Part shown: in pieces, positions 1 to 6,256 of the stretch
Layout: the number at the start of each line of letters is the position of its first letter
Position numbering within the stretch: position 1 is the first letter of the stretch
NCBI GenBank assembly: GCA_011523445.1
Contig: WTGT01000197.1
Span: 1 to 7,464 of the forward strand
DNA length: 7,464 nt
Direction of reading: 5' to 3'
Origin: Paracoccaceae bacterium
GTDB lineage: Bacteria; Pseudomonadota; Alphaproteobacteria; Rhodobacterales; Rhodobacteraceae
Translations under genes and position numbers: made by a program
The notes under the pieces: generated by a model
What the model was told of the DNA's origin: nothing
The model's input: the letters and a program-made list of their open reading frames with translations, nothing else
Database searches by the model: none

Positions 1-1088
1 AGGATATCCGGAACTGTTGGGAAAAGAAGACCAAGGTAGTTATCGGTGAACTATATGATCACCATGGAGAGCCACTTGAATTATGTGGCCGGGCAGCCTT
101 GAAACGGGCCATTGAAGATTGGAGGAAACATGATCTCTATCCCAAGGTCGGTATTGAAATGGAAGCATTTGCTTTCACGCAAAGTTCGGATGGGGAATTA
201 ACACCCTATGGAACCCCGGGTGCGGTTGTATATGGTACAGGTGCATATACCGACCCGCTTCGATTTACCAATGCTATATGGGAAAAATCCCATGAGATGG
301 GCTTCCAGCTGGAAATGATCACTGCCGAATACGATTCCCCCCAGTTTGAATTCACCTTAAGGTATGACGAAGCCCTGAAAGCTATTGACGACATGTTTCT
401 GTTTCGCCTTATGGCCAGGGAAATTGCCCTAGAGTATGGAGTATTACTTACCTTTATGCCAAAACCCATCCCCTCTGCCGGTGGATCAGGTATGCATATC
501 AATTTTTCCTTTACTGACAAGGCTGGCAAAAATGCCCTTTCAAACGGTGAGCTTGGTGGACCAGACAATTTGAACGAGCTTGGCAAGGGGTGTCTGGCAG
601 GACTGATGCACCATCATCAGGGTTTGGCAGGAATACTTGCACCAACGGCCAACTCATATGCTCGGTTGCAACAGGGATGTTTGTCGGGCTATTGGCAGAA
701 CTGGGGAGGCGATCATCGGGGTGTTACAGCCAGGATTTCCATGGAAGGCGGAGAGAAAGCCCGCATTGAGCACCGCATGGCTGATTTTACGGCCAATCCA
801 TACATCGCGGTGGCGGCAGTTCTGCAAGCGTCCCGACTCGGTTATGAAAATGGCTACGAGTTGCAACTTGCGGAAACAGGCGATTGTTTCGATCACACAG
901 ACGCTAAAATCAGGGTTGCTCCGGATTTGAGACGGGCAATGAAGGATTTGGAAAATGACCGGGAGCTTGGTGCGGCAGTAGGTAGATTGATTGTGGATAA
1001 TCTGCTGTTCATGAAGGAAAAAGAGTTCAGGAAAACCAAAAATCTTGAGGGGGAAGAACTCCGGGATTTTTATATCTTTTTTTTATAG
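1..1088 (+). CDS. Glutamine synthetase-family ligase (probable gamma-glutamyl amide/amine ligase), 5'-truncated by the window edge
   Basis: The frame is open from nt 3 to the TAG at 1086-1088 (about 361 residues), so the gene starts left of the window. The TTG at nt 99 is internal. About 70-90 N-terminal residues are missing if it has the usual 430-450 aa. Family motifs appear in order: the N-terminal VVIGELYD strand, GIEMEAF (nt ~150-170), EYDSPQFEF from nt 327 (family E-GPGQ-E), TFMPKP followed by GGSGMH (nt ~480-500), LAPTANSYARL, WGGDHRG with the conserved arginine, and EHRMADFTANPY. These fit ATP-dependent amide ligation between glutamate and an amine. The second histidine of the usual GSGMHxHxS is Asn (HINFSF) and the usual NR is HR, so this is a divergent paralogue rather than housekeeping GlnA. 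Gamma-glutamyl-polyamine, -methylamide or -alkylamide synthetase are all possible. The ferredoxin 12 nt downstream suggests an operon. Family is certain; substrate is unknown. Confidence 0.9.
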   Translation, partial: DIRNCWEKKTKVVIGELYDHHGEPLELCGRAALKRAIEDWRKHDLYPKVGIEMEAFAFTQSSDGELTPYGTPGAVVYGTGAYTDPLRFTNAIWEKSHEMGFQLEMITAEYDSPQFEFTLRYDEALKAIDDMFLFRLMAREIALEYGVLLTFMPKPIPSAGGSGMHINFSFTDKAGKNALSNGELGGPDNLNELGKGCLAGLMHHHQGLAGILAPTANSYARLQQGCLSGYWQNWGGDHRGVTARISMEGGEKARIEHRMADFTANPYIAVAAVLQASRLGYENGYELQLAETGDCFDHTDAKIRVAPDLRRAMKDLENDRELGAAVGRLIVDNLLFMKEKEFRKTKNLEGEELRDFYIFFL

Positions 1089-1100
1089 GAATTTGCAAAC

Positions 1101-1418
1101 ATGCCCAAAATCACATGGAAGGTATCTCCAACAGAGGAAATAACAGCAGAGGTAAAAACAGGCATTACCCTTATGGAGGCAGCTGTCAGCAATAATGTAC
1201 CGAGGGTCATAGGTGAATGTGGAGGTAACATGGCTTGTGCCACCTGCCATGTTGTTGTTTCGAATGAATGTTATGATTTGGTTGGTGAACCAAATGATAT
1301 TGAGGATGACATGTTGGATTTTACTGAGGCCGAAAGAACACAAAACAGCCGTTTGTCATGCCAAATCAGGGTTACTGATGAACTGAATGGCTTGGTTCTG
1401 ACAGTTCTGGACTATTAG
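1101..1418 (+). CDS. [2Fe-2S] ferredoxin, adrenodoxin/putidaredoxin type
   Basis: This is a 105-residue soluble electron carrier of normal length for vertebrate/bacterial-type (ISC or P450-partner) ferredoxins. The cluster ligands are visible as C40-x5-C46-x2-C49 in ECGGNMACATCH and C87 in SRLSCQI. C57 is an extra cysteine. The acidic stretch after the cluster loop (residues ~63-78, EPNDIEDDMLDFTEAE) is the usual partner-docking surface. The ATG is preceded by AGGA at 1087-1090, overlapping the upstream stop, with 10-nt spacing. Being 12 nt behind a glutamine-synthetase-like ligase points to co-transcription and a role in supplying electrons to an oxygenase or P450 acting on the same substrate (inference). 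No oxygenase or reductase is in the window. A general Fe-S assembly ferredoxin is the alternative, but the usual isc/hsc neighbours are absent. Confidence 0.93.
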   Translation: MPKITWKVSPTEEITAEVKTGITLMEAAVSNNVPRVIGECGGNMACATCHVVVSNECYDLVGEPNDIEDDMLDFTEAERTQNSRLSCQIRVTDELNGLVLTVLDY

Positions 1419-1458
1419 TTTCCTCGGTGCAAAGAGTTTCGGCAGAATCACTTAGTTG

Positions 1459-1470
1459 CAGTTGCAACTG
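1459..1470. promoter_or_regulatory. Perfect 12-bp palindrome, candidate operator upstream of the receptor gene
   Basis: CAGTTGCAACTG reads identically on both strands and lies 74 nt before the receptor start. It sits about 45-60 nt upstream of the start point predicted from the candidate promoter at 1482-1510, a usual place for an activator site. It could bind a dimeric helix-turn-helix regulator. No regulator gene is in the window, so this is inference from symmetry and position only. Confidence 0.35.
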
Positions 1471-1494
1471 TTTTAGGATATTTGAAAAAACAGT
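1467..1494. repeat. Inverted repeat (8-bp arms, 12-nt loop) overlapping the palindrome
   Basis: ACTGTTTT (1467-1474) pairs perfectly with AAAACAGT (1487-1494). It shares four bases with the 12-bp palindrome, so as RNA structures the two would exclude each other. The stem is AT-rich and lacks a T-run, so it is a poor intrinsic terminator for the ferredoxin transcript. It may be a second half-site array or chance. Confidence 0.3.
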
Positions 1495-1510
1495 GAAATC
1501 AGTTTAGTTT
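1482..1510 (+). promoter_or_regulatory. Candidate sigma70-type promoter for the TTT operon
   Basis: TTGAAA (1482-1487, one mismatch to TTGACA) is followed after 17 nt by TAGTTT (1505-1510), which keeps the three most conserved -10 positions (T1, A2, T6). The predicted start near 1517 leaves a short leader to the ribosome site at 1528-1535. The match is modest and AT-rich spacers give such hits by chance. Confidence 0.3.
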
Positions 1511-1527
1511 CTAAAATTGGATGAAGC

Positions 1528-1535
1528 AAAAGGAG
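1528..1535 (+). promoter_or_regulatory. Strong ribosome binding site that fixes the receptor start at 1544
   Basis: AAAAGGAG lies 8 nt before the ATG at 1544. The longer reading frame starting with TTG at 1517 would place this site inside the coding region and put nine extra, partly charged residues ahead of the signal peptide. The ATG at 1544 is therefore the likely start. It is the only strong Shine-Dalgarno sequence in the window. Confidence 0.85.
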
Positions 1536-1543
1536 TAAATATC

Positions 1544-2485
1544 ATGAAGAGTTTTTTCGCCGCATTGACAATTATTGGCGGTATTTTTCTAAGTATGGGA
1601 GTAGCCACGGCAGAGTATCCGAACAAGCCAGTTACTTTCATCGTGCCTTTTCCTCCAGGTGATTCAGAGGATGTTCTGACCCGGATTATTGCCGAGGATT
1701 TTGAATCAGCCTATGGAGTATCTGCAGGTGTGGTCAACAAGCCAGGTGGAGGGGGTGGACCCTTTCCGGGAGCAATAGAAGTTGCTCAGGCACCCAGTGA
1801 CGGTTCGGTAATCGGTTCTTTTGTCATTGGCGTACCCACCCTTGGTCATCAAATCGGTATTGATGAATTGACTCCGGCCAAATTTGACCCGGTCGGTATC
1901 TTTCTGACTTATCCATTTGTTATTGCAACCTCGGGGGATGCACCTTACCAATCAATGGAAGAGTTGGCCGAATATGCCAAGTCAAATGATGTAACACTGG
2001 CTCATTTCGGTGATGCACTTGCACCAACGAGTGTTACCAAGGCTTTTGCTGTCTTGAATGATTTCAGTTTCTCATCTGATGCAGCCTTTGATGCCATTGA
2101 CTGCAATACCCTGGCTTCAGGTGATGCGGATGTCATCAACACAACCCTTCAGTTGATTTTCCCATGTCTGGATTCAATTACCGTTCTGGCCTCGATTACC
2201 GATGACAGAATTGCAACGACACCGGATACTCCCACGATTGGAGAATTGGCACCCGAATTGAACATTTCCCTGTGGAATGGACTCTTTGTCACCAAGGGTA
2301 CTCCGGATGAGGTTCGTCAGAAAATAGAAGCTGTGGCCATGGAATCCGTCAAGGGAGAAAAAGCCATGGAGCATTCTGCCAATACAGGTGCAATTGTCTA
2401 CTGGCAAAATGCCGAGGAATCAGCTGCTAGAATTGCGGCAGACATCGAAACCTTGGACAGGATTGGCCAAATCCTATCCAATTAA
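1544..2485 (+). CDS. TTT-family periplasmic solute-binding receptor (TctC/Bug type)
   Basis: This 313-residue exported protein captures a small, usually carboxylated, solute in the periplasm and delivers it to the TctBA permease. A classical signal peptide is visible: K2, a hydrophobic core at about 4-20, and probable cleavage after A23 (ATA|EYP). The mature start has the Bug-family signature YPNKPVTFIVPFPPG, then DVLTRIIAEDFE, and the VVNKPGGGGG loop that lines the ligand site. Length is normal for the family. Glycine where many relatives have Ala-Gly and the acidic GDSED in the first ligand loop suggest a subgroup with its own ligand; the substrate cannot be read from sequence. The mature chain has only two cysteines, C187 and C208. 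Both permease subunits follow in order, so this is a complete transporter operon. A hairpin directly after the stop probably protects the receptor mRNA or limits read-through. Confidence 0.93.
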   Translation: MKSFFAALTIIGGIFLSMGVATAEYPNKPVTFIVPFPPGDSEDVLTRIIAEDFESAYGVSAGVVNKPGGGGGPFPGAIEVAQAPSDGSVIGSFVIGVPTLGHQIGIDELTPAKFDPVGIFLTYPFVIATSGDAPYQSMEELAEYAKSNDVTLAHFGDALAPTSVTKAFAVLNDFSFSSDAAFDAIDCNTLASGDADVINTTLQLIFPCLDSITVLASITDDRIATTPDTPTIGELAPELNISLWNGLFVTKGTPDEVRQKIEAVAMESVKGEKAMEHSANTGAIVYWQNAEESAARIAADIETLDRIGQILSN

Positions 2486-2495
2486 TTTAAGTTTT

Positions 2496-2520
2496 CCAGG
2501 GTACCCTCAGTGTACCCTGG
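2496..2520 (+). terminator. Strong stem-loop after the receptor gene (attenuator or mRNA-stabilising hairpin)
   Basis: CCAGGGTAC (2496-2504) and GTACCCTGG (2512-2520) form a perfect 9-bp stem with a 7-nt loop, 11 nt after the receptor stop. The following bases (TTTACATTTA) are T-rich but not a clean T-run, so termination would be partial. Such hairpins between a binding-protein gene and its permease genes are known in other uptake operons, where they keep receptor mRNA in excess. That role here is inference. Confidence 0.7.
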
Positions 2521-2534
2521 TTTACATTTAGACA

Positions 2535-2604
2535 ATGGGACTTTGATCTTCAGTAATTCCCATGATATTAACTGATTGAATTCCATCTTTTGGAAATTCA
2601 GTTA
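2535..2604 (+). repeat. Further inverted repeats in the leader of the small permease gene
   Basis: Two weaker structures follow the strong hairpin. ATGGGA (2535-2540) can pair with TCCCAT (2558-2563). TAACTGA (2569-2575) can pair with TCAGTTA (2598-2604), and the stem continues imperfectly through AATTCCA/TGGAAATT to a short loop near 2585-2591. With the stem at 2496-2520 most of the 154-nt spacer 2486-2639 can fold. No small gene was recognised in this spacer. Confidence 0.4.
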
Positions 2605-2639
2605 GTTGTGGTTAATGGATTTCTTCTAGTCAGAATGAA

Positions 2640-3170
2640 ATGGCTGAACTTAAAATACTCACACCTCCCATAGCGACCCGGGGACAATCTGTATTTGCCC
2701 TTTGTTTTCTGGGGTTTGCCCTAATCCTGTTCCTGTTGCTTCCCTACCAGACTACCAGGGTAGAAGATACAACATGGCACAAGCAGCCAGGATTTTGGCC
2801 CATGGTATCCATCATTGGGATGGTGGTTTTCGGAGTACTTCATTTCTGGCGGCTACCCCGAAGAAAACTGGAAAAGATTGACTATAAGGAAGCACTGCTT
2901 TGGATCAGGGGAGTCGAATTTGTTTTGTGGTTCATGATATATGTATCGCTCGTACCCATTGTGGGATATCTGCCATCCACACTGATATTTGTACTCCCAC
3001 TCATTTATCGTCAGGGATACCGGAAACCATTCCATTTCTATTGTGGTGCTCTTTTTGTTTTTACCGTAGTCATATTTTTCAAGGTCATTCTTGAGGTCAA
3101 GATTCCAGGTGCTGCCCTATACGAATTCTTTCCCGCAGCCATCAGAAATTTCTTGATCTTGAATTTTTAG
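2640..3170 (+). CDS. TTT small membrane subunit (TctB-like)
   Basis: This 176-residue inner-membrane protein is the poorly conserved small permease subunit of a TTT importer. About four hydrophobic segments are visible at residues ~17-35, ~51-70, ~92-124 (long, probably two adjacent helices around VPIVGYLPSTLIF) and ~132-150. A basic loop RLPRRKLEK follows the second segment. The VGYLPST turn and the C-terminal KVxLEVKIPGA segment match the TctB pattern. Length is normal. The gene lies between receptor and large permease genes, which supports the call more than the sequence does. The bases before the ATG (CAGAATGAA) have no good Shine-Dalgarno, so translation may be weak. Its TAG stop is in frame with the next gene, 12 nt away. 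Confidence 0.85.
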   Translation: MAELKILTPPIATRGQSVFALCFLGFALILFLLLPYQTTRVEDTTWHKQPGFWPMVSIIGMVVFGVLHFWRLPRRKLEKIDYKEALLWIRGVEFVLWFMIYVSLVPIVGYLPSTLIFVLPLIYRQGYRKPFHFYCGALFVFTVVIFFKVILEVKIPGAALYEFFPAAIRNFLILNF

Positions 3171-3182
3171 CCGTTTCTCATC

Positions 3183-4799
3183 ATGGAAAACATATTACTT
3201 GGGTTTGATGTTCTGGCGAGGTGGGATGTCGTTCTGGCAATTCTGTGTGGTTCAATTGGAGGAGTAATCATCGGGGCCATTCCGGGAGTTGGGCCTGCTG
3301 TAGCCATTGCCATTCTACTTCCGGCAACCTTTTCCATGGAGCCCATAGTCGGACTTACACTTCTCCTCGGGATCTATGGTTCCAGCATGTATGGAGGGGC
3401 CATTCCGGCAATCTTGATCAATACCCCTGGAACGCCAGTCAATGCCTTGACAACCTACGAGGGTTTCCCAATGACTACCCGTGGGGAAGCACGCAGGGCC
3501 TTGAGTCTGGCCTATGCCGCATCCTTTTTTGGTGGCATATTTTCGGTCATATGCCTGATCCTGATGGCACCGATTCTGGCTAAGGTGGCTCCCCTCTTTG
3601 GCTCCAGGGAGATTTTTCTGGCAGCACTTCTGGGACTTGTTCTGGTCATCATCGCCCATCGGGGAAAAATTCTTGCAGCTGGCATGTTGGCCTGTTTCGG
3701 GCTTTTTCTGAATACTGTTGGCCTCGAACCGGTCAAATACTCAAGCAGGTACACTTTCGACCAAAGCTGGCTGGCGAATGGCATTGATCTCATCGTTGTG
3801 GTTCTGGGGCTGTTTGCCATAAGCCAGGCCTACTTCCTGATGAGTGGGGATGATGTCAAGATACGTGTGAACAAGGTGCGTGGAAACCTGTTACAGGGGT
3901 TCAGGGAGTTATCCAGACATCCGGTTGTTGCAGGAATTTCAGGGTGTTTTGGAGTGGTGATGGGAATAATTCCCGGTGTTGGTGAGTTTACAGCCCAATT
4001 CATGTCCTATACCACTGCCGAAAGGATTTCCAAACGGCCAAAGGCATTTGGCCATGGATCTTCTGAAGGTCTCATTGCATCTGAAACTGCCAACAATGCG
4101 GTACCTGGCGCTGCCATGATTCCCCTATTGGCCTTGGGGATTCCAGGTGAAGCTCTTACGGCAATGATGTTATCAGTGTTTTATGTTCACAATGTAATCC
4201 CAGGACCGGGATTGTTTCTCTACCAATTGGATTTTGTAACAGCTCTCTATCTGGCTCTCCTGATTCTGAATGTTGTCGTGGTCATATTCCTGATGTTTGC
4301 AACCAATTTCCTTGTCCAACTGGTCAGGATACCTAACAGGTATCTGGGGGTGTGTATTTTGACCTTGGGGTTTGTAGGTGTCTATTCATTACGGAACAAC
4401 CCTTCCGATTGTGCCATGGCAGCTGTTTTTGGCCTATTGGGTTACATTCTGAGGAGACTCAAACTTCCGATTATTCCAATCATTCTTGGTATGGTTCTGG
4501 GTGGGATCATGGAGGTGAAGTTTCGTAGTTCCATGAGTAGGGTCAAGGAACCCCTGGACTTTATCGACAGACCCATTGCAGCAATGATTTTTGCCGTAAT
4601 CATCATTGTGCTGCTGGTTCATTTCCTTCGGGTAATGAGGGAATGGGAGCCACGGAAGGAAAGAAAATGGACGTACCGAAAATCCTCATCCAAATTTGGC
4701 AGGCTTCTTTTCAACCGCAGAAAGCACATGCTGGATGATCGAGGCAAAGTTCTCAGAAACCTCCAATTGATGTCTCCTGCCCGAAAAAAAGAGGATTAA
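3183..4799 (+). CDS. TTT large permease subunit (TctA-like)
   Basis: This 538-residue multi-helix inner-membrane protein is the conducting subunit of the importer, probably driven by an ion gradient as known for the family. It shows the family's internal duplication: GAIPGVGP near residues 31-38 and GIIPGVGE near 261-268. Other signatures are the GxYGSSMYGGAIPAILIN segment before NTPGTP (80-85), the loop FGHGSSEGLIASETANNA, and PLLALGIPGEALTAMML. The basic tail (residues ~487-538, many Arg/Lys) is slightly longer than usual and presumably cytoplasmic. The start ATG has no Shine-Dalgarno (CCGTTTCTCATC precedes it), so translation is probably coupled to the small subunit gene that ends 12 nt upstream. 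Three tandem in-frame stops, TAA TAG TGA (4797-4805), end the gene. Confidence 0.95.
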   Translation: MENILLGFDVLARWDVVLAILCGSIGGVIIGAIPGVGPAVAIAILLPATFSMEPIVGLTLLLGIYGSSMYGGAIPAILINTPGTPVNALTTYEGFPMTTRGEARRALSLAYAASFFGGIFSVICLILMAPILAKVAPLFGSREIFLAALLGLVLVIIAHRGKILAAGMLACFGLFLNTVGLEPVKYSSRYTFDQSWLANGIDLIVVVLGLFAISQAYFLMSGDDVKIRVNKVRGNLLQGFRELSRHPVVAGISGCFGVVMGIIPGVGEFTAQFMSYTTAERISKRPKAFGHGSSEGLIASETANNAVPGAAMIPLLALGIPGEALTAMMLSVFYVHNVIPGPGLFLYQLDFVTALYLALLILNVVVVIFLMFATNFLVQLVRIPNRYLGVCILTLGFVGVYSLRNNPSDCAMAAVFGLLGYILRRLKLPIIPIILGMVLGGIMEVKFRSSMSRVKEPLDFIDRPIAAMIFAVIIIVLLVHFLRVMREWEPRKERKWTYRKSSSKFGRLLFNRRKHMLDDRGKVLRNLQLMSPARKKED

Positions 4800-4950
4800 T
4801 AGTGAAACAGAAGATGGAATGGCCCTGATATGGTTTCGATTTAGTGAAATGTTCAGGATTCTGAATCAAAAATAGTGAATAAAATCTATGAATTGCGCAT
4901 AGTCGAATTGAAAATTAACAGTTAACAAAAAGAAAGTTATCCACAGAAAA
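4800..4950. other. AT-rich spacer between permease and UPF0261 genes with short dyads
   Basis: No gene was seen. Small dyads are TTCAG/CTGAA (4852-4865, 4-nt loop) and CTATG/CATAG (4886-4902), both too weak to call terminators. The direct repeat TTAAC-AG-TTAAC lies just before the next gene. No good promoter pair was found. A perfect DnaA-box-like nonamer lies at 4937-4945. Confidence 0.5.
4937..4945 (+). promoter_or_regulatory. Perfect match to the DnaA box (TTATCCACA)
   Basis: TTATCCACA is the high-affinity consensus nonamer for DnaA. It sits 5 nt before the ATG of the next gene, where a ribosome site would normally be. I saw no cluster of further boxes nearby, so it is not an origin. One exact match is expected by chance in several percent of windows of this size. 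Confidence 0.25.
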
Positions 4951-6189
4951 ATGCCCAATGAACAAAAAACCATCCTGATAATTGGAACCTACGATACCAA
5001 GGATAGCGAATTGTCCTTTATAGCGGATTGTATACAGGCTGAAGGGGGAAAGGTAATCCGCATGGATGTTGGGGTTTTGGGAGAGCCAGTTTCCGAGGTT
5101 GATATTTCCAAGGAGGAAGTAGCAGCGCAAGGCGGGAGTTCAATTCCGGAAATCATTTCCTTCGATGATGAAAACCTGGCCATGCAAGCCATGGCAAAAG
5201 GTGCCGCAAATCTGGCTTTGGACCTCTATACCGATAACCAGATGCATGGGGTGATAATTTTGGGTGGAACAATGGGTACTGATTTGGCCCTGGAAGTTTG
5301 TCAGGCACTACCCATTGGTATCCCCAAGCAAGTTGTTTCGACCGTTTCATTCTCACCCATGATCGCCCCATCCCGCCTTGCTGCAGATATACAAATGACT
5401 CTGTGGGCAGGTGGATTGTATGGCTTGAACTCGATTTGCAAGTCCTCACTCAGCCTTGCTGCTGGTGCGACTTTAGGGGCAGCCCGGTCGGCAAAACCAT
5501 GGAATAGATCAAAACCTGTTGTCGGAATGACCAGTTTTGGATCCACTGTATTGACTTACATGATCAAATTGTTGCCGGAGATAGAAAAAAGAGGTTTTGA
5601 GCTGGCGGTTTTTCATGCTACCGGCATGGGTGGGATGGCTTTTGACAATTTGGCCCGAAAGGGTGTCTTTTCCTGTGTTATGGATTTTGCACCACAAGAA
5701 ATAACAAACCTTGTTTATGGGTCTGTACTTAGTGCGGGTGAAAACAGAATGCTTGGTGCAGGACTATCAAATACACCTCAAATTGTAGCACCAGGTTGCA
5801 TCGATCTGATTGATTTCCCAACATGGCAAGATCCTCCTGCTGTATTCGAGGGCCGCGAGTTTCATGCCCATAATAGGCTCATTTGCTCAGCAGGCTTGAC
5901 ACGAGAGGAAAGATGTCGAGTTGGCAGGGAAATTTGTGATCGCATTTCACAATCCAGGGCTCCGGTCAATCTAATTGTCCCCAAGGTGGGAATTCAGGGG
6001 TGGGACAAGGAAGGGCAACCATTTTATGATCCCGAAGCACAAAGGGCTTTGGTCGAAGAATTCAGGAATTCCTGTAAACCACCCGTGAAACTGACCGAAC
6101 TGGATTGCCACATAAATGATCAGGAGTTCGCTGATAAGGTTTTGAAAATATTTGATCAATGGCTTGATGAAGGAATTATCACCTCATAA
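4951..6189 (+). CDS. Tm-1-like ATP-binding protein, UPF0261 family
   Basis: This 412-residue soluble protein has normal family length. Visible landmarks are the N-terminal nucleotide-fold strand and loop ILIIGTYDTKDSEL (residues 8-21), GGTMGTDLAL (105-114) followed by ALPIGIPKQVVST, a second-domain start near KPVVGMTSFGST (~190), the HATGMGGMAFD loop, and the C-terminal PKVGIQGWDKEGQPFYDP (from 344). In tomato Tm-1 this region binds ATP and is fused to a TIM-barrel domain; bacteria usually carry the two parts as adjacent genes. No TIM-barrel partner follows here. The gene is in the same direction as the TTT genes after a 151-nt spacer, so it may serve the same substrate, but the biochemical reaction is not established. 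No Shine-Dalgarno is seen and no other start is available upstream before an in-frame stop at 4909. Confidence 0.92.
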   Translation: MPNEQKTILIIGTYDTKDSELSFIADCIQAEGGKVIRMDVGVLGEPVSEVDISKEEVAAQGGSSIPEIISFDDENLAMQAMAKGAANLALDLYTDNQMHGVIILGGTMGTDLALEVCQALPIGIPKQVVSTVSFSPMIAPSRLAADIQMTLWAGGLYGLNSICKSSLSLAAGATLGAARSAKPWNRSKPVVGMTSFGSTVLTYMIKLLPEIEKRGFELAVFHATGMGGMAFDNLARKGVFSCVMDFAPQEITNLVYGSVLSAGENRMLGAGLSNTPQIVAPGCIDLIDFPTWQDPPAVFEGREFHAHNRLICSAGLTREERCRVGREICDRISQSRAPVNLIVPKVGIQGWDKEGQPFYDPEAQRALVEEFRNSCKPPVKLTELDCHINDQEFADKVLKIFDQWLDEGIITS

Positions 6190-6198
6190 ATATTTTCA

Positions 6199-6233
6199 AG
6201 CACCACCCAACATGTTGTGCTAAAAGAATTCTT
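6199..6233. repeat. Dyad-rich spacer ahead of the desaturase gene
   Basis: AGCAC (6199-6203) pairs with GTGCT (6217-6221) around a perfect 10-bp palindrome CAACATGTTG (6208-6217). A second perfect palindrome, AAGAATTCTT, lies at 6224-6233. It may be a weak terminator for the UPF0261 gene or an operator for the desaturase gene. No T-run follows, and neither role can be settled from sequence. Confidence 0.3.
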
Positions 6234-6256
6234 AAGGAATTACAAAGCAACGTCTT

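Noticed and set aside
99..101. TTG as the start of the ligase gene
   Set aside because: The frame is open upstream to the window edge and encodes recognisable family sequence (VVIGELYDHHGEP), so the TTG is internal.
1517..1543. TTG at 1517 as the receptor start
   Set aside because: It would bury the strong ribosome site at 1528-1535 within the gene and extend the signal peptide; ATG 1544 is far better.
1080..3170. UAG reassigned as a sense codon (for example pyrrolysine), fusing ligase-ferredoxin and the permease subunits
   Set aside because: The ligase, ferredoxin and small permease all end at the normal family C-terminus at their TAG, and each next gene begins at a normal ATG N-terminus, so UAG behaves as a stop.
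3221..3820. Open frames on both strands inside the large permease gene
   Set aside because: They are shadows of a gene with clear TctA motifs and show low-complexity, His/Trp/Cys-rich compositions.
4852..4870. Stem TTCAG/CTGAA followed by an A-rich stretch as a terminator after the permease gene
   Set aside because: The stem is only 5 bp, not GC-rich, and no T-run follows on the + strand.
4900..4950. Replication origin suggested by a DnaA box in an AT-rich spacer
   Set aside because: Only a single box was seen, with no cluster, no DnaA/DnaN/ParAB genes and no AT-rich 13-mer array.
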